Origin: Chalara sp. BL73
Lineage: Eukaryota; Ascomycota; Leotiomycetes; Helotiales
Length of the DNA stretch: 64,000 nt
Direction: 5' to 3'
Assembly (NCBI GenBank): GCA_918026815.1
Contig: CAKJVC010000006.1
Coordinates: 1,302,001 to 1,366,000 of the forward strand
The first letter of the stretch is position 1. Every line of letters starts with the position of its first letter. The position numbers and the translations under genes are program-made. Shown here piece by piece: positions 1-10,189 of this stretch. Under the pieces are notes generated by a model that was given only the letters and a program-made list of their open reading frames with translations, made no database searches and was not told where the DNA came from.

Positions 1-914
1 TGGGACTTGATATTCGGTGGCAGTCTCGAAACTCTCAGGAGCTGTGCCTTCGAGAGCTATTTGGTTCTTTCTCCGTACGACTTGCCACCGATCCAAAAGA
101 CAAAGTTTTTGGTGTATTGGGCCTTGCATCTCCAACATTAAGGGATGAAATCATTCAACCGGATTATAACCTCACAACATCACAAGTATATCAGCTCGCT
201 GTTGTCTTGGCAATAAAATCTAGCAAGCATTTCGATATTGTGCCCGTGATTTCGAGCTCTAGGGCTTTAAACTTGAATTTGCAGACTGACGGTTCAGTCA
301 TTCCAAGCTGGCTGCCTAATTGGGAAACACCAGAGAGAGTGCAGACTAATGGTTTCTCTGAAATAACTATCACACGAGAATGGGCAGAGAGCTTGATGAA
401 GCCAAAAGGCAATTGGATACAGTCTAAGGACGATGCTGGATATGAAGGTCCTCTAAAACTGTATTCTGATGGTGTTCTTGAAATACAAGGAGCCAAAATT
501 GCGAAAATTACTAATATTGCTAAATCCGGCCAAGAGAAAGGTTGGAATGCGACAATAGGCGAAAGCAAAGATACTGTGCCGGAGATCCCTACTTCAAATC
601 ATAATACGACAGATGATTACGCAACTCCGAAAACCACGATGCGGCTCACTAAAACTGTACAAGAAGGGGATGAAGTCTTTTTCCTCCAAGGTTGCGAATA
701 CCTTGTGATACTTAGACCGCATAAATACAAAGTGAGTTCACCGAATACCTGGCCGCGGAGTTACAGGAACGGTGTTCTCGACCCCAAAAGCAGGCCATCC
801 AAATTCACATGCTACTCGTGGGTTTGCATGGAGGTTCAACGATATCTAAATCGGAGTCACAATCAGTTCGAGCAATGGGAAAGAGTGCCTTTACAACGCA
901 TATTTCTCCAATAG
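1..914 (+). CDS. HET-domain protein, 3' part (cut by window edge)
   Basis: The reading frame is open from base 3 to the TAG at 912-914, so the gene runs in from the left. The visible 303 residues begin just before the hallmark DPKDKVFGVLGLA (about residues 31-43), the conserved segment that follows the HET domain in many ascomycete heterokaryon-incompatibility proteins. The HET signature itself (ALSYTWG, WIDAICINQ) would lie outside the window. HET proteins act in non-self recognition and programmed cell death after cell fusion; here that is inferred from the family only. The middle contains a family-typical LPSW-like segment (SWLPNW). The C-terminus ends in VPLQRIFLQ rather than the usual GYLFLGE block, so the tail is atypical or divergent. 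No intron is needed in the visible part. An ankyrin-repeat relic lies 340 bp downstream on the other strand. Confidence 0.75.
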   Translation, partial: GLDIRWQSRNSQELCLRELFGSFSVRLATDPKDKVFGVLGLASPTLRDEIIQPDYNLTTSQVYQLAVVLAIKSSKHFDIVPVISSSRALNLNLQTDGSVIPSWLPNWETPERVQTNGFSEITITREWAESLMKPKGNWIQSKDDAGYEGPLKLYSDGVLEIQGAKIAKITNIAKSGQEKGWNATIGESKDTVPEIPTSNHNTTDDYATPKTTMRLTKTVQEGDEVFFLQGCEYLVILRPHKYKVSSPNTWPRSYRNGVLDPKSRPSKFTCYSWVCMEVQRYLNRSHNQFEQWERVPLQRIFLQ

Positions 915-1255
915 CATGATAAACTTGATGGTCGTAAATTTTTTTTTAAAAAAGATTTGGTACAGCCGATCAGCATTGAGTCGGCTTTCTCGACAAGCAC
1001 GATTTTGTCTAGCCAGGCGATTATATAGTTTGAGTGGTCCAGCCAAGCCTGTTTTGAAAGAACCAAAGCGAAGCAGGAGCTGTTTCTAAAGGTGAATTTG
1101 ATTAATAGAAACAGCTCAAGTAGCCATTAAAGATACGCCAGGGGCAGGACTGTCAGGTGACTAAATAGATGTTGCGGGTGACTTCATTTTATCCGTTCTG
1201 GGGGAATGGTTTTGAATATATGGATCCAAAGCCAGTAAAATCTCAAGTACTAGTG
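915..1255. other. Intergenic, nothing recognised
   Basis: This stretch lies between two convergent genes. It contains short A/T runs and no convincing coding frame or repeat. Confidence 0.5.
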
Positions 1256-2240
1256 TTATTCGTAATTAAGATCTGTCGGAAAGCTATTGTCATTAATTGA
1301 CACCGGGTCCGCTCTGCGTCGCGCATACGCTTTATGCACTGCCGTCAACCCAGACTTATCCTTCCAATAAACGTTTGCACCATGTTTAACTAAAGCCTGA
1401 ACAATTCCAATTTGTCCCCCATCTGCAGCTAACATCAGGGGAGTATACTGAAGCTTTGTTTTTGAATTTATATACGCCTTTCTTTCAAGTAGAACATCCA
1501 CAACTTCTCTGCGGAAATTCTGCACTGCTTTATGAAGGGAGTGTGGTTGCGTTTATCTGTCGAATTTATGGCCGATCCAACATCCAGTAGAATCTCCACG
1601 ATGGGAACGTGTCCTTGAGAAGCAGCTCCAAAGGAGGGCCGTTTCTCCATCATGGGGATAGCGGAGATTTGCGTTATTTTGATTAGTAACTTAACAGCCT
1701 CCTGGCCATGATATGCTGCTATTCCCAGTGGGGCGGACGGACTACTCTCTGTCCATGGCAGCTCCACTCTCAAGGAGTTCTTGATCAGTAGAGTCAACCC
1801 AATTTTTTGCAGCTTGGTGGAGCCGCCTATATCATTTGCCATCGTATGCGTTTACGTTGGCTCGGTGGCCAATGAAGGTTTGAACAGCTTTCTCATGCCC
1901 GGCCTCAGCAGCCTTGAAAAGTGGTGTAGAACCCCATCGGGTCCTTCGTATCCACTACAGCCGTTCTCCATCGGAATTTCTACCATAGTGTTATCCCCCT
2001 TTGCTGATGCCAAATAAACAGCTGTTTGCCCCTTTTTGTTATACAGTTAAATGCCGGCTTTACTCTCTAGAAGGGATGTAACAATCGATTCGCGCCCGCT
2101 TAGCACAGCTTGATGAAGTGCCGTATTTCTAAGCTTGTCTATCGCATCTACTTCTGGTTCGTGCTTTAGTAGTAGATTTACCACAGGAGCATGTTCTCTT
2201 GCGTTCAAAATCTTAGTGGGGGATGACGGTTTAACATCTT
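1256..2240 (-). pseudogene. Decayed ankyrin-repeat protein gene
   Basis: Read on the minus strand, three frames each carry ankyrin motifs in the right order. The first is around 2225-2060 (NTALHQAVLSGRESIVTSLLE). A stop follows, then GQTAVYLASAKGD near 2030. A second frame covers 1842-1468 (APLGIAAYHGQEAVKLLI, then GHVPIVEILLDVGSAINS). A third covers 1525-1256 (TPLMLAADGGQIGIVQALVKHGANV and SGLTAVHKAY). Each matches the ankyrin consensus of about 33 residues. At least one in-frame stop and two frame changes separate them, and no splice signals restore the frame, so this is a relic. Ankyrin repeats are protein-interaction modules and in fungi are often the C-terminal repeats of NLR-type or HET-associated proteins. 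No effector or NACHT domain is visible, so the parent architecture is unknown. Confidence 0.7.
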
Positions 2241-3502
2241 AGCTGCAAACAGCAAAGAATATCTTTACTACAAAAAAGTATAGCCTGAGATGATAGGATA
2301 CTGAAATAGAAAATAATATATATATCGATACATTATTACCTTAGTCTGTAACTTCCCAGATTATTTGCCCCTCATCTAGGTAGTATCACAATGACAAGAG
2401 TAAGAATCCCTTGAGCTTCTACATTACATTTATCTAAACAAAATAGTCCTTCCCCATTTATATTTTCTACTGGCTCAAGAGCCTGCCTCCGGGTTGCTGG
2501 GCAAACTCTCGTCTTTTATTTATGGACTCGACACATTCGTACATATAGTCCAAGGCAGCATTAGTATTAATGGGAAGCCTTCTTATTCCGAACGGAATTC
2601 GAGAGTTGGAAGCAACTAAGAGCTGTTAAAGGGCAGTAACAATAATTCCCAACATCCGCTGCCATAGCGTGGGGCAACAAAGTTGGGCAAAAAGAGGAGC
2701 TGGTAACCAATAACACGTCAGCAATCGGGAGGAAACCCGAGGCTAGAGACAAAGCTACCTCTCAACCTTGAGCCTGAAGAAGAAAATTTCTTCACTTTGT
2801 TTGAGCGAAGGGCGAATAATACAATCGGCAAATATCTCACATACCACAAAAAAGTGGCCGTATATCTGATATACCATACTTTTTTGTGGTATGTGAGATA
2901 TTTGCCGTAATACAATTGCCACAATCGATACACTCAAGTAGATGCAGCTGTCACGGTGGGATACGGGTTCATCAAGAAGGAGCGGGCTCAGACTGCCGAA
3001 GTGGATGGGCGGCTGTGATAACAAATATCGTATAGGGTGATGCAAGCTCAGATTCTAGTGAGAAGAAAAATCCCTTGCTTATTTAGCGGGAGGTCTGGTG
3101 ATAGGAGGAAAACGATTTTGATTAAACATGTACATTCACCTTGATTGATGAACAGGGATTTTGAGATCATTGGGAGGGCATAGGCCTCGCAGAATTTTGG
3201 CATACGGTTGGGAAGTCCGGCGGCACTGTGAAGACAGCACAGCGTCGCCGTTTGTTCCCAATATGAAATATAAACAGTACTGTTCTAAGCACAACCAATT
3301 GGCAATTCCGAAGCAGGTTCCCTCCAGGGTGATAGTTTGTTTCTCTTTTGTATTCGAGCCGCTTTTATCACGCTCCTCTTCGCCACACAGGATATCTTAC
3401 TCCTGGGTTACGATTGGTTCTCCTTTTTTCCCCTTGGTACTGGCATTTTCTCTCTGTCCTTATCTTGGGCTTTCGTAGTCAAAGTGCCTTTTACACTCCT
3501 TT
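2241..3502. other. Gene-free stretch with a fold-back element
   Basis: Apart from the inverted-repeat element at 2817-2916 I see no gene. Open frames on both strands are short, overlap each other and lack domain signatures. The stretch ends at the 3' end of the retropepsin-like gene. Confidence 0.5.
2817..2916. mobile_element. 82-bp fold-back MITE, Mutator-type target duplication
   Basis: Bases 2826-2855 and 2878-2907 are a perfect 30-bp inverted repeat that begins CGGCAAATATCTCACATACC. Only 22 bases separate the arms. The element is flanked directly by an exact 9-bp duplication, TAATACAAT, at 2817-2825 and 2908-2916. Terminal inverted repeats plus a 9-bp target-site duplication are the signature of Mutator-like (MULE) elements. 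This copy has no coding capacity and would need a transposase in trans. The perfect match between the arms implies either recent insertion or hairpin-mediated conservation. A transcript through it would form a 30-bp hairpin. The Mutator assignment rests on the duplication length alone. Confidence 0.75.
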
Positions 3503-5325
3503 CTATCTACGCAGGAAATTATGCTGCTGCGTCAGGATTCTGTTCTTTTTCTCTAGGTATTGGCGCTTCCTCTCTTCGTCGCTGTCTTTGGCTCTTTGCA
3601 AGTCATCCCCAGCCAGCGACACCATCTGCTCGTTGGCCCAATTCTGGCGGTCCGTTTCGACCGTCTCATGAATTTCAAGGCTGCGTTCGAATCCCATTGC
3701 CCAAGCTGGATCAAAGTCAGGCCAAGATCTTTTTCTTTAGACTTTTCTTTGGTTTTGGGGGTGGGGGGTTACTCACCTCTCATCTCTTTTTCTGGTGAAA
3801 TGCCAACTAGGCGCTTCCAGAGCTTTCGCCTCTTCGAATCTGGGGACGGTATTACAGACACAAATTGTGGAGGCAGCTTGTCTTCCAGGATCTGATTCAC
3901 ATGATCATTTACTCTCTCTTTCCACTTGATTGCGTGGAATTCGGCACGCCCGTCAACAACATCCCGGTCCACGAATAAGCTCTCGTGTTGGTTGAAAGCA
4001 TCGAGACTATAGAGCGTTTCGTCTCCCAGCAGCACATCGCACTGCAGTTCGTCCAGGACGTAGAAACTTTTCCGTGAAGACTTTCCGCCAACGTCCAGCC
4101 AGGCTTCGGCGTACCCGGCCAGCTTCACGATCGATCCATCGGCAAGCTCAACGTATCCGTCGTCCGGTCCCAACTTCTCGATGTGCCAGCCACGCCGATT
4201 GGCATACTCCAATGATACCAAGTCAATCTCGGAACCGGTGTCTGCGTTCGCGAAGACGGAATATCCGTCGATTGAACAGCTTAGCTGGCGATGAGGAACA
4301 TCCATATAACACAGTCTCCAGTGCCGCTTCACTGTGTGAGTTGCCTTTTTAAGACGATACCGAAATTTTGTGAGAGTCTCTGTCATCCTCAAGAATGGAT
4401 CACCCATGACCAATGCTGCCGCACAGTTTTTGACAACTGCGAATGTCTGCCGGATCTTTGAAGGATCATCAAGGAACGAGACCTCCATGGTTATTTCGCC
4501 TAATGATCGGAAAGACTTCCCAACAGCGTTTACAAATGTATGTTGTTTCCTCGAATTCCGATCGATAACGGCTCCAATAGACACGGCGTATTCCTCAGAC
4601 ATGACGTTCTTGGACGCCATCGTGTCTGCTAACGCCTGGTGGGTTTGGCCGTTCAAATTTATGGGTAGGATAGACCTTTCTTTTGGTTCATTCTTGCAGT
4701 TTCCTGCGGAAACCGAAACCACCTGCGTAAGGTCCCTTGTCAGCAGAGCAATTCTCTTCTCTACAGCAGCAAGTTTGTCCCCATCGCTGACTGGCGGTAT
4801 CCAGTTTATTGTACATAGCTCAGGTATAATCTGTCCTTAAACATTAGCGTGGATAACGTTGTTTGTTTAATCAGCCGGTGGACTTACAGATGGCAGGTAT
4901 ACCATCCCTTCTAGAACATGCAATGGAAAACCCTCGCGCTCAAGTAGGCCGGTTCTGAGAAAATCATAGAGCATACTAAAATTGATCCGAAGTTCGCTAA
5001 GTTTAGATTCCGTCGTGCAGCTGCGGTTTATGGATAGCCACTCGAGTCTGTCGAGAACAGCCAAACAAAGTTCTTGGGGTTGGCTACTGGCAGGTAGCCC
5101 TATACCGATCGCCAGCTCCTCACATCTCCACTCCCACAACCACCGCCCCATCCACTCGAACCACGGCCCCCTCTCCCTCTCCCTCTCCGTCTCCTTCAAC
5201 AACTCTCTCAACCTTTTTCTCTCCATCTCCCTCTCCCTCTCCATCTCCTCCATCTCCTTCAAGAACTCTCTCAACCTCTTTCTCTCCATCTCCATCTCCC
5301 TCACCTTCTCCTCCGGTTTCCACAT
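3503..5325 (-). CDS. Coiled-coil protein with two retropepsin-like lobes
   Basis: The model has three exons: 5325-4888, 4830-3777 and 3705-3503 (564 aa). The introns (4887-4831 and 3776-3706) have GTAAGT/ACAG and GTGAGT/CCAG ends, and both keep the frame. Residues 1-60 are a highly charged E/R/K/M-rich predicted coiled coil from an imperfect repeat. A helical segment follows, then two aspartic-protease-like lobes. Lobe 1 has ALADTMASKN with a later ALVMGDPFL; lobe 2 has NADTGSEIDL with a later DVLLGDETL. The second pair fits the retropepsin DTG and hydrophobic-hydrophobic-Gly motifs. In lobe 1 the DTG glycine is methionine, so that lobe may be structural. The C-terminal exon is another charged helix. 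No Gag, RT or integrase is present, so this looks like a cellular gene rather than a retroelement. Whether it cleaves anything is unknown. The start chosen is the first ATG; the 5' end could lie upstream. Confidence 0.65.
5165..5315. repeat. Pyrimidine-rich (CTC)n-like coding repeat
   Basis: About 150 bases are almost pure pyrimidine on the plus strand, with units such as CTCCCT and CTCCATCTCC and a longer period near the phrase CTCTCTCAACCT. It encodes the ERKRLRE/MEMERE-type coiled coil of the retropepsin-like gene. The length of this exon may therefore vary between strains. Confidence 0.7.
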
Positions 5326-5326
5326 C

Positions 5327-6140
5327 CCCCTTAAAACCTTTAACAACCTATCTACGAAGCGTCTTACCAGTTTAAAACCCCCCGGTCAAAAATTCTTCAG
5401 AGAAAATGTAATTAAAAAAAAAAAAAAAAAAAAAAAAAGGCCGCTTGCATTGAATCCAGGTCCAGCTTCGGGTCTCTTATCGAGCCGTCGAAGATGGTCC
5501 GAGAGGACTATGACTGCGACTTAAATATGAGAAAATACCGATTATGAGTTGGAGATATATATGGGAATGGGGCCGCCAACAAGTTTATCGGGCTGCCCTA
5601 TTATGGATGTCTGTGCGGGGTTAACAAATACTTCGCCCCATAAATAAATGTCGTTGGGCAGAGCCAAGAATGTCGATGCGGGGCGTTGATCCAACCAGGA
5701 CATCGCAAGAACAGGGCCATTTTCTTTCTTGTTTACGCTTCTAACATTCTTATATAGCATTTACGAGTTATTGTACGAGAGACCTGGAATGCTGTAACGA
5801 ATAGCTATATTGATAAGCTGTTTGATTCTTGGTGGCGACGATGCTAGGCAATGATGTATTTTTTTAGGGGAGTAGGTGAAGGTTTTCACTAGCTACAGCC
5901 AACATTCGGGCGGGCGTGGCTGAATCTGCCTTGTCGTTTTCGCCTTGCCTCGGGCTGCTGTCATGGGACTGGCCGAATGGCTTCTCACTCGTAACGCCAT
6001 TCAAGCCGAATTGGGCTCCATTAACACGGGTAGCATTTGAAGACGCCTCGAGCATGACAATCCGAGGAATATCTAATCGAAGGTATCAAAGCCACTTCAA
6101 CACTCGAAATAGCGACGTATCGCCGCTCTAAAATATAAGA
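5327..6140. other. Intergenic with an A25 tract
   Basis: A run of 25 adenines lies at 5414-5438, upstream of the retropepsin-like gene (poly-T in its direction). No other feature is supported. An open frame on the minus strand at 5760-5542 has no motif I recognise. Confidence 0.5.
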
Positions 6141-7280
6141 ATGGTGACAGATGAAGAGAAAGGAAGCGTTAGTGTTCACTATATCAAAGGCATCAGCGAA
6201 CTCGCCAGCCTTATCGCTAGTGACGCGGATCACACTACGGCGGTGTACAAGCGCTTCGACAAGCTAGCAACGCGAGACTTGTTGTACTATGAATGCGAGC
6301 TTTTGGAACTCGAAGCGCTCCAAGATCAATACGATCGCGAGGACGCGCTCGATGCAAGAAGGCCAGACAATGCCGATGGTTTACGGCGGCGGATTCGTAC
6401 AAATGCTCGAGACTGGGTGTCGTTCAAACACCAAGCGGTAAAGGAAGCCGGGGCCAACGACAAAAATGATGAGCGATGGAAGAAGCGGATGGACCTCGCG
6501 ATGGAGATCCGGTCAACATTGAAGGAATACCGTACGTTCCCCCTGACTTTATTCGCAAAGTCTTTTCCAGTTCCCAACTAACACCATTCATCCCATTCCT
6601 CAGGGGAAGCCCTCGTGCTAAATTCAACGCTGCTCACGTTCCACCCACCGTCTAAGCAGACACTGACAACGCTGTCCAACTGCTTCCACCAACAACTCGA
6701 CTCCGCGGCGGCCCCCGCCGGCCAACCAACAACATTGCCGACTCTTTCGGGGGCGAGCTCAACACTGTATCCCTTACCCGACACTGCTGTATCACAGCAG
6801 CCGACCGACCTCATCTCCCTGTCCCCCCAAACACACACTGACCCGCTCACCTGCTTCCTCAAGACATACTGCTCGTGGCTTTTCCGGCCCCGGAACGTTT
6901 CTCGGTCAACGTTCGCTTCCTCCTCACCCTCACTATCATCCTCCGCTTCATGCCCAGCCTCCCATCTAACCATATCTCCGATCACGCACCTCTCCCCGCC
7001 GCAACTAAGGAGGTATTCTCTACCACTCCTCTCATTCACTACATCTCTCATCACGACGCTGCTGGCCTCAATCTTGCTGTTCCTGCCTATCTACGTGCTG
7101 TACAACACGCCTGGCTCACGACCGGGCATGAAACTCGGCTTCATCGCCCTGTTCACGGTGCTGTTCGCGGGCACGATCCCGCTCGTTACCACCGCCCGGC
7201 GGGCCGAGGTCTTCGCCGCCTCCGCCGCCTATGCGGCTGTGCTAGTAGTCTTTGTCAGTGGGAACCTGGGAGAGGGCTGA
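6141..7280 (+). CDS. DUF6594 membrane protein
   Basis: The model has two exons, 6141-6531 and 6604-7280, with a 72-nt intron (GTACGT..CTCAG, phase 1), giving 355 aa. The N-terminus (GISELASLIASDADHTTAVYKRF, then LLELEALQDQYDREDAL and RRRIR) matches the start of the fungal DUF6594 family, whose members begin with a G-x3-LA-x-ASD motif followed by a long helical segment. The last roughly 85 residues form three hydrophobic stretches (SLITTLLASILLFLPIYVLY, LGFIALFTVLFAGTIPLVTT, FAASAAYAAVLVVFV), the usual C-terminal transmembrane bundle. A Ser/Thr/Pro-rich linker sits between. Function is unknown for the family. The start codon follows a TATA-like AATATAAGA immediately upstream, so the 5' UTR may be short or the TATA fortuitous. 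Confidence 0.75.
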
Positions 7281-8639
7281 TACTAGCTTTATGAACCTAT
7301 CTAGACTTACCTACTTCCCGCTACCGACGATAGCTCTGCGAAGGAGCCATCGCTACCACGTATTGCGCCATTACCCGACTACGCTTTTCCCTCGAATGCG
7401 TCGCCACCCGATCGATATAGTAATATGACGCCTATTCCACTTGCAGCGGCACAACGACCGGCTCAGCACAACCACGACGATCTCTGGCAAGACCCGTAAA
7501 TTGTGGATAACTAGAGATACGGGAGGCATTTATCATTCGGCCTTGGCGATACGTGTATGGCGTGATTCACTTAACGCATCTAGAAAAGACTACAGCGGCA
7601 GTGTTTGAATCGAAGCAGCATTGCACGCTTTCCCTCGTTTGATTCCGGTCTTGATCACTGCTCCCGTAAGAGCTGTTTAAATAGTTTTCAAGATTTTAGG
7701 TAGGGATTCAGCTCAATATTGGGTTATTTCCTGTTCATCATTGTATTTCTGCCACAACATATTCAATACGTTTAATTTGTCAACAAAGAAAAGTACACCA
7801 GGGGCATGGCTCCAGCAGTACCTTAAGAAATTGCAGTGCAGTACTAGAATCGGCTTGTGGGCATCCGCATCACATCCGTATCGCGCAAAAATTCGTTTTC
7901 CGCTCTAGCGATGATGTATGAATTAGGAGGAGATTAGCAACCTTGACAAGAGATTCTATCGCAGCCTGCAAAATAAATAAAGTATACATAAAAATGATAG
8001 GTATACTCTCGAAATTCTCCATCCTCTATTGCCTAGTGTATAGTAAACGGAGAAGAACCGAATATCGTTCTCCAACAACTTGTGTTATTTGTGCTAGCCC
8101 TCGTCTTTGCGGCCGTGTAAGCCTGATTTCCTCATTGAGGACGGATCTGTTACTGTCTATATCCCCGAGGGCCTACAGAGGGAAGATCTATATTTGGGTT
8201 GGTAGTCTGGAGAAAAGTAGGTGGATCGCGTATCCCCTTGGCTGCCAATGCGTCTGTCAGGAATAGGATTCTATAAAAAAGTCGAAAAGCAATCAGCGTA
8301 TATCTGCATATGTATTCTCAATTCTATATTGCAGCTTATTTTATGCACGATATGCTATCCTTATGTAACCTGTAATAACTTGCAACAAAAAAGGAGCTGC
8401 AAACACAAAATTAAAAGCTTTTTAACCAATTGTTAGCATTTATTATGTAAGCCGATTTCTGACCCCTCTATGCACCACTACACACCAACCCCGCATAAAT
8501 GTAATGCCTGATGCCCCTCATAGTACCATCCACCTTCTGTAACCGCAGGTCCCTTTGTACCATTTCAATTTGGAGACAAACGATTTGCGCAGTTTCTCGA
8601 TAGCCTGCCCTTCAATCGCTGCCAAGCAACCCTTCCCAA
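7281..8639. other. Intergenic with a short coding-like remnant
   Basis: At 7323-7500 one plus-strand frame reads as a plausible protein tail (PLPDYAFPSNASPPDRYSN, then a TAA stop at 7498-7500) with no start or recognised domain. It may be the end of a lost gene. From 7500 to the next start I see only short open frames and A/T-rich sequence. Confidence 0.35.
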
Positions 8640-9635
8640 ATGCCGACCATGAGAGCAGCCGTCGTTCACGCCCCTGGTGGTCCGGAAGCCCTCCAGCTGG
8701 AGACAATCCCGATCCCGATAGCGAAGCAGGGCGAGGTTCTAATTCGTGTCCGTGCCTTTGGACTCAACCGCTCTGAACTTTTCACCCGCCAGGGGCACTC
8801 TCCTAGCGTTCAGTTCCCTCGCGTCTTGGGCATCGAGGCCGTTGGAACGGTAGTGACAGCACCAGGCGGGGAGTTCCAAGAAGGAGACATCGTTGCAACC
8901 GCCATGGGGGGCCTTGGGAGGGCTTTTGACGGAGGATACGCAGAATACACCTGCGTACCGGCGGGCAACGTTCAGGCAATCCAGCCAGACGCAGCTGACG
9001 GGCTCGGCTGGGACATCCTCGGCGCAATGCCGGAGATGTTACAAACCGCGTACGGATCGTTGTTCAAATCGCTAAAGCTGAGCGAAGGCGACAGACTCCT
9101 GATCCGGGGGGGTACGACTAGCGTGGGTCTCGCTGCCGCTTCTCTTGCCTCCGACCACGGGGCAACGGTCATGGCTACCACACGAAGAAGTAGCAAGGAC
9201 GTTGCTGATCTCATGAAACAATCAGGCGTTGGAGAGGTAGTCATTGACACTGGAAGCATTACGGAGGAGGTGCTTAGGATCTGGCCGGGAGGTGCTGACA
9301 AGGTCTTAGAACTTGTTGGCACGACGACTTTGGATGACTCGATGCGGTGTGCGAAGCAAGGTGGCATTGTCAGTATGACTGGTATTGTGGGAAATAAGTG
9401 GACGTTAGATGACTGGAACCCGATGGAATCTATTCCACCGGGGGTCTACCTAACTGCCTATAGCGGTGGGCGGGAGGAGTTCATGGAGACGCCATTAAGC
9501 AGCCTGGCGCGCAAGATCAAGGAAGGAAAGCTGAAGCTGCGAGTTAGCAAGACATTCAGTTTGGATGAGATTGTGGACGCGCATAGGTTCATGGAGGAGA
9601 ACAAGGCTGTGGGAAAGATCGTAGTACTCGTATAG
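8640..9635 (+). CDS. Zinc-independent quinone oxidoreductase-like MDR enzyme
   Basis: A single exon encodes 331 aa. It belongs to the medium-chain dehydrogenase/reductase superfamily, QOR type. The N-terminal GroES-like fold has GEVLIRVRAFGLNRSEL and FPRVLGIEAVGTV. The Rossmann part has the cofactor loop LIRGGTTSVGLAAA (about residues 155-168), then ATVMATTRRSS, where a basic pair after the second strand suits NADP(H). The C-terminus IVDAHRFMEENKAVGKIVV is the family's closing motif. The zinc-binding cysteines and histidines of alcohol dehydrogenases are absent, so the expected activity is NADPH-dependent reduction of quinones or enones in the cytosol. The true substrate is not shown. The length is normal. 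It stands alone, with about 1.3 kb before it and a decayed tannase gene after it. Confidence 0.88.
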   Translation: MPTMRAAVVHAPGGPEALQLETIPIPIAKQGEVLIRVRAFGLNRSELFTRQGHSPSVQFPRVLGIEAVGTVVTAPGGEFQEGDIVATAMGGLGRAFDGGYAEYTCVPAGNVQAIQPDAADGLGWDILGAMPEMLQTAYGSLFKSLKLSEGDRLLIRGGTTSVGLAAASLASDHGATVMATTRRSSKDVADLMKQSGVGEVVIDTGSITEEVLRIWPGGADKVLELVGTTTLDDSMRCAKQGGIVSMTGIVGNKWTLDDWNPMESIPPGVYLTAYSGGREEFMETPLSSLARKIKEGKLKLRVSKTFSLDEIVDAHRFMEENKAVGKIVVLV

Positions 9636-10189
9636 GATGGCACAATCGTCAGTTCATCTCTATCTTTAATACGTGATCACAACTGCCGGCGTTGCGATAA
9701 TCAACCAGACAAACATGCAAGGGCACATTTTTCTCAGACTCCCCCGTTAATGGAGAATGCGGTATTGTTCACGTCTAGCCAGATGCGCACACCTCAAAGA
9801 ATGAGCTAGGCTCTTCGGGTCAGAAATTGGGAACTGATATTTCTACTTGACGCACTGCATGAATTTTCTATTTCGTTATAATGCATCGAAGGATTTTCCT
9901 AATACAAAAAAGCCAAAGGAGCGTCAAAGCATAAGTTTCTTATTATAGAAAGAAATTTTGTTGCAATAAATATGCCCCGATCCTTAGCGGCCTAAGGTAA
10001 AAGATATGCAATATTAGGTTAAAAGTTTAAAAAAGAAATAAATGTGTAACCTATTACAATTGTAATCTTGAGCAAATAGACCTACCAGGAATGCAACGCA
10101 ACACAGCTGGATGGTGGAATGAGTATGGTTAATACAAGTCTCACAGTCGTCTATTCCGTTGCTGATGGGTAAGGAGAAAAATAGGGTTA
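9636..10189. other. Intergenic, nothing recognised
   Basis: This A/T-rich stretch lies between the MDR gene and the tannase relic. No coding frame, repeat or clear regulatory site could be supported. Confidence 0.5.

Noticed and set aside
3681..3695. GTTCGAATCC-like tRNA B box
   Set aside because: No A box, stems or acceptor pairing nearby; it lies in the last intron-exon junction area of the retropepsin-like gene.
5165..5315. CRISPR-like or satellite array
   Set aside because: The repeat is a low-complexity coding tract without spacers.
3503..5325. Retropepsin motifs as a retrotransposon relic
   Set aside because: No Gag zinc knuckle, reverse transcriptase, RNase H or LTR nearby, and the gene has spliceosomal introns, so a cellular gene is preferred.
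6578..7054. Long minus-strand open frame opposite the DUF6594 gene
   Set aside because: Antisense to a domain-bearing exon; composition is that of a shadow frame.
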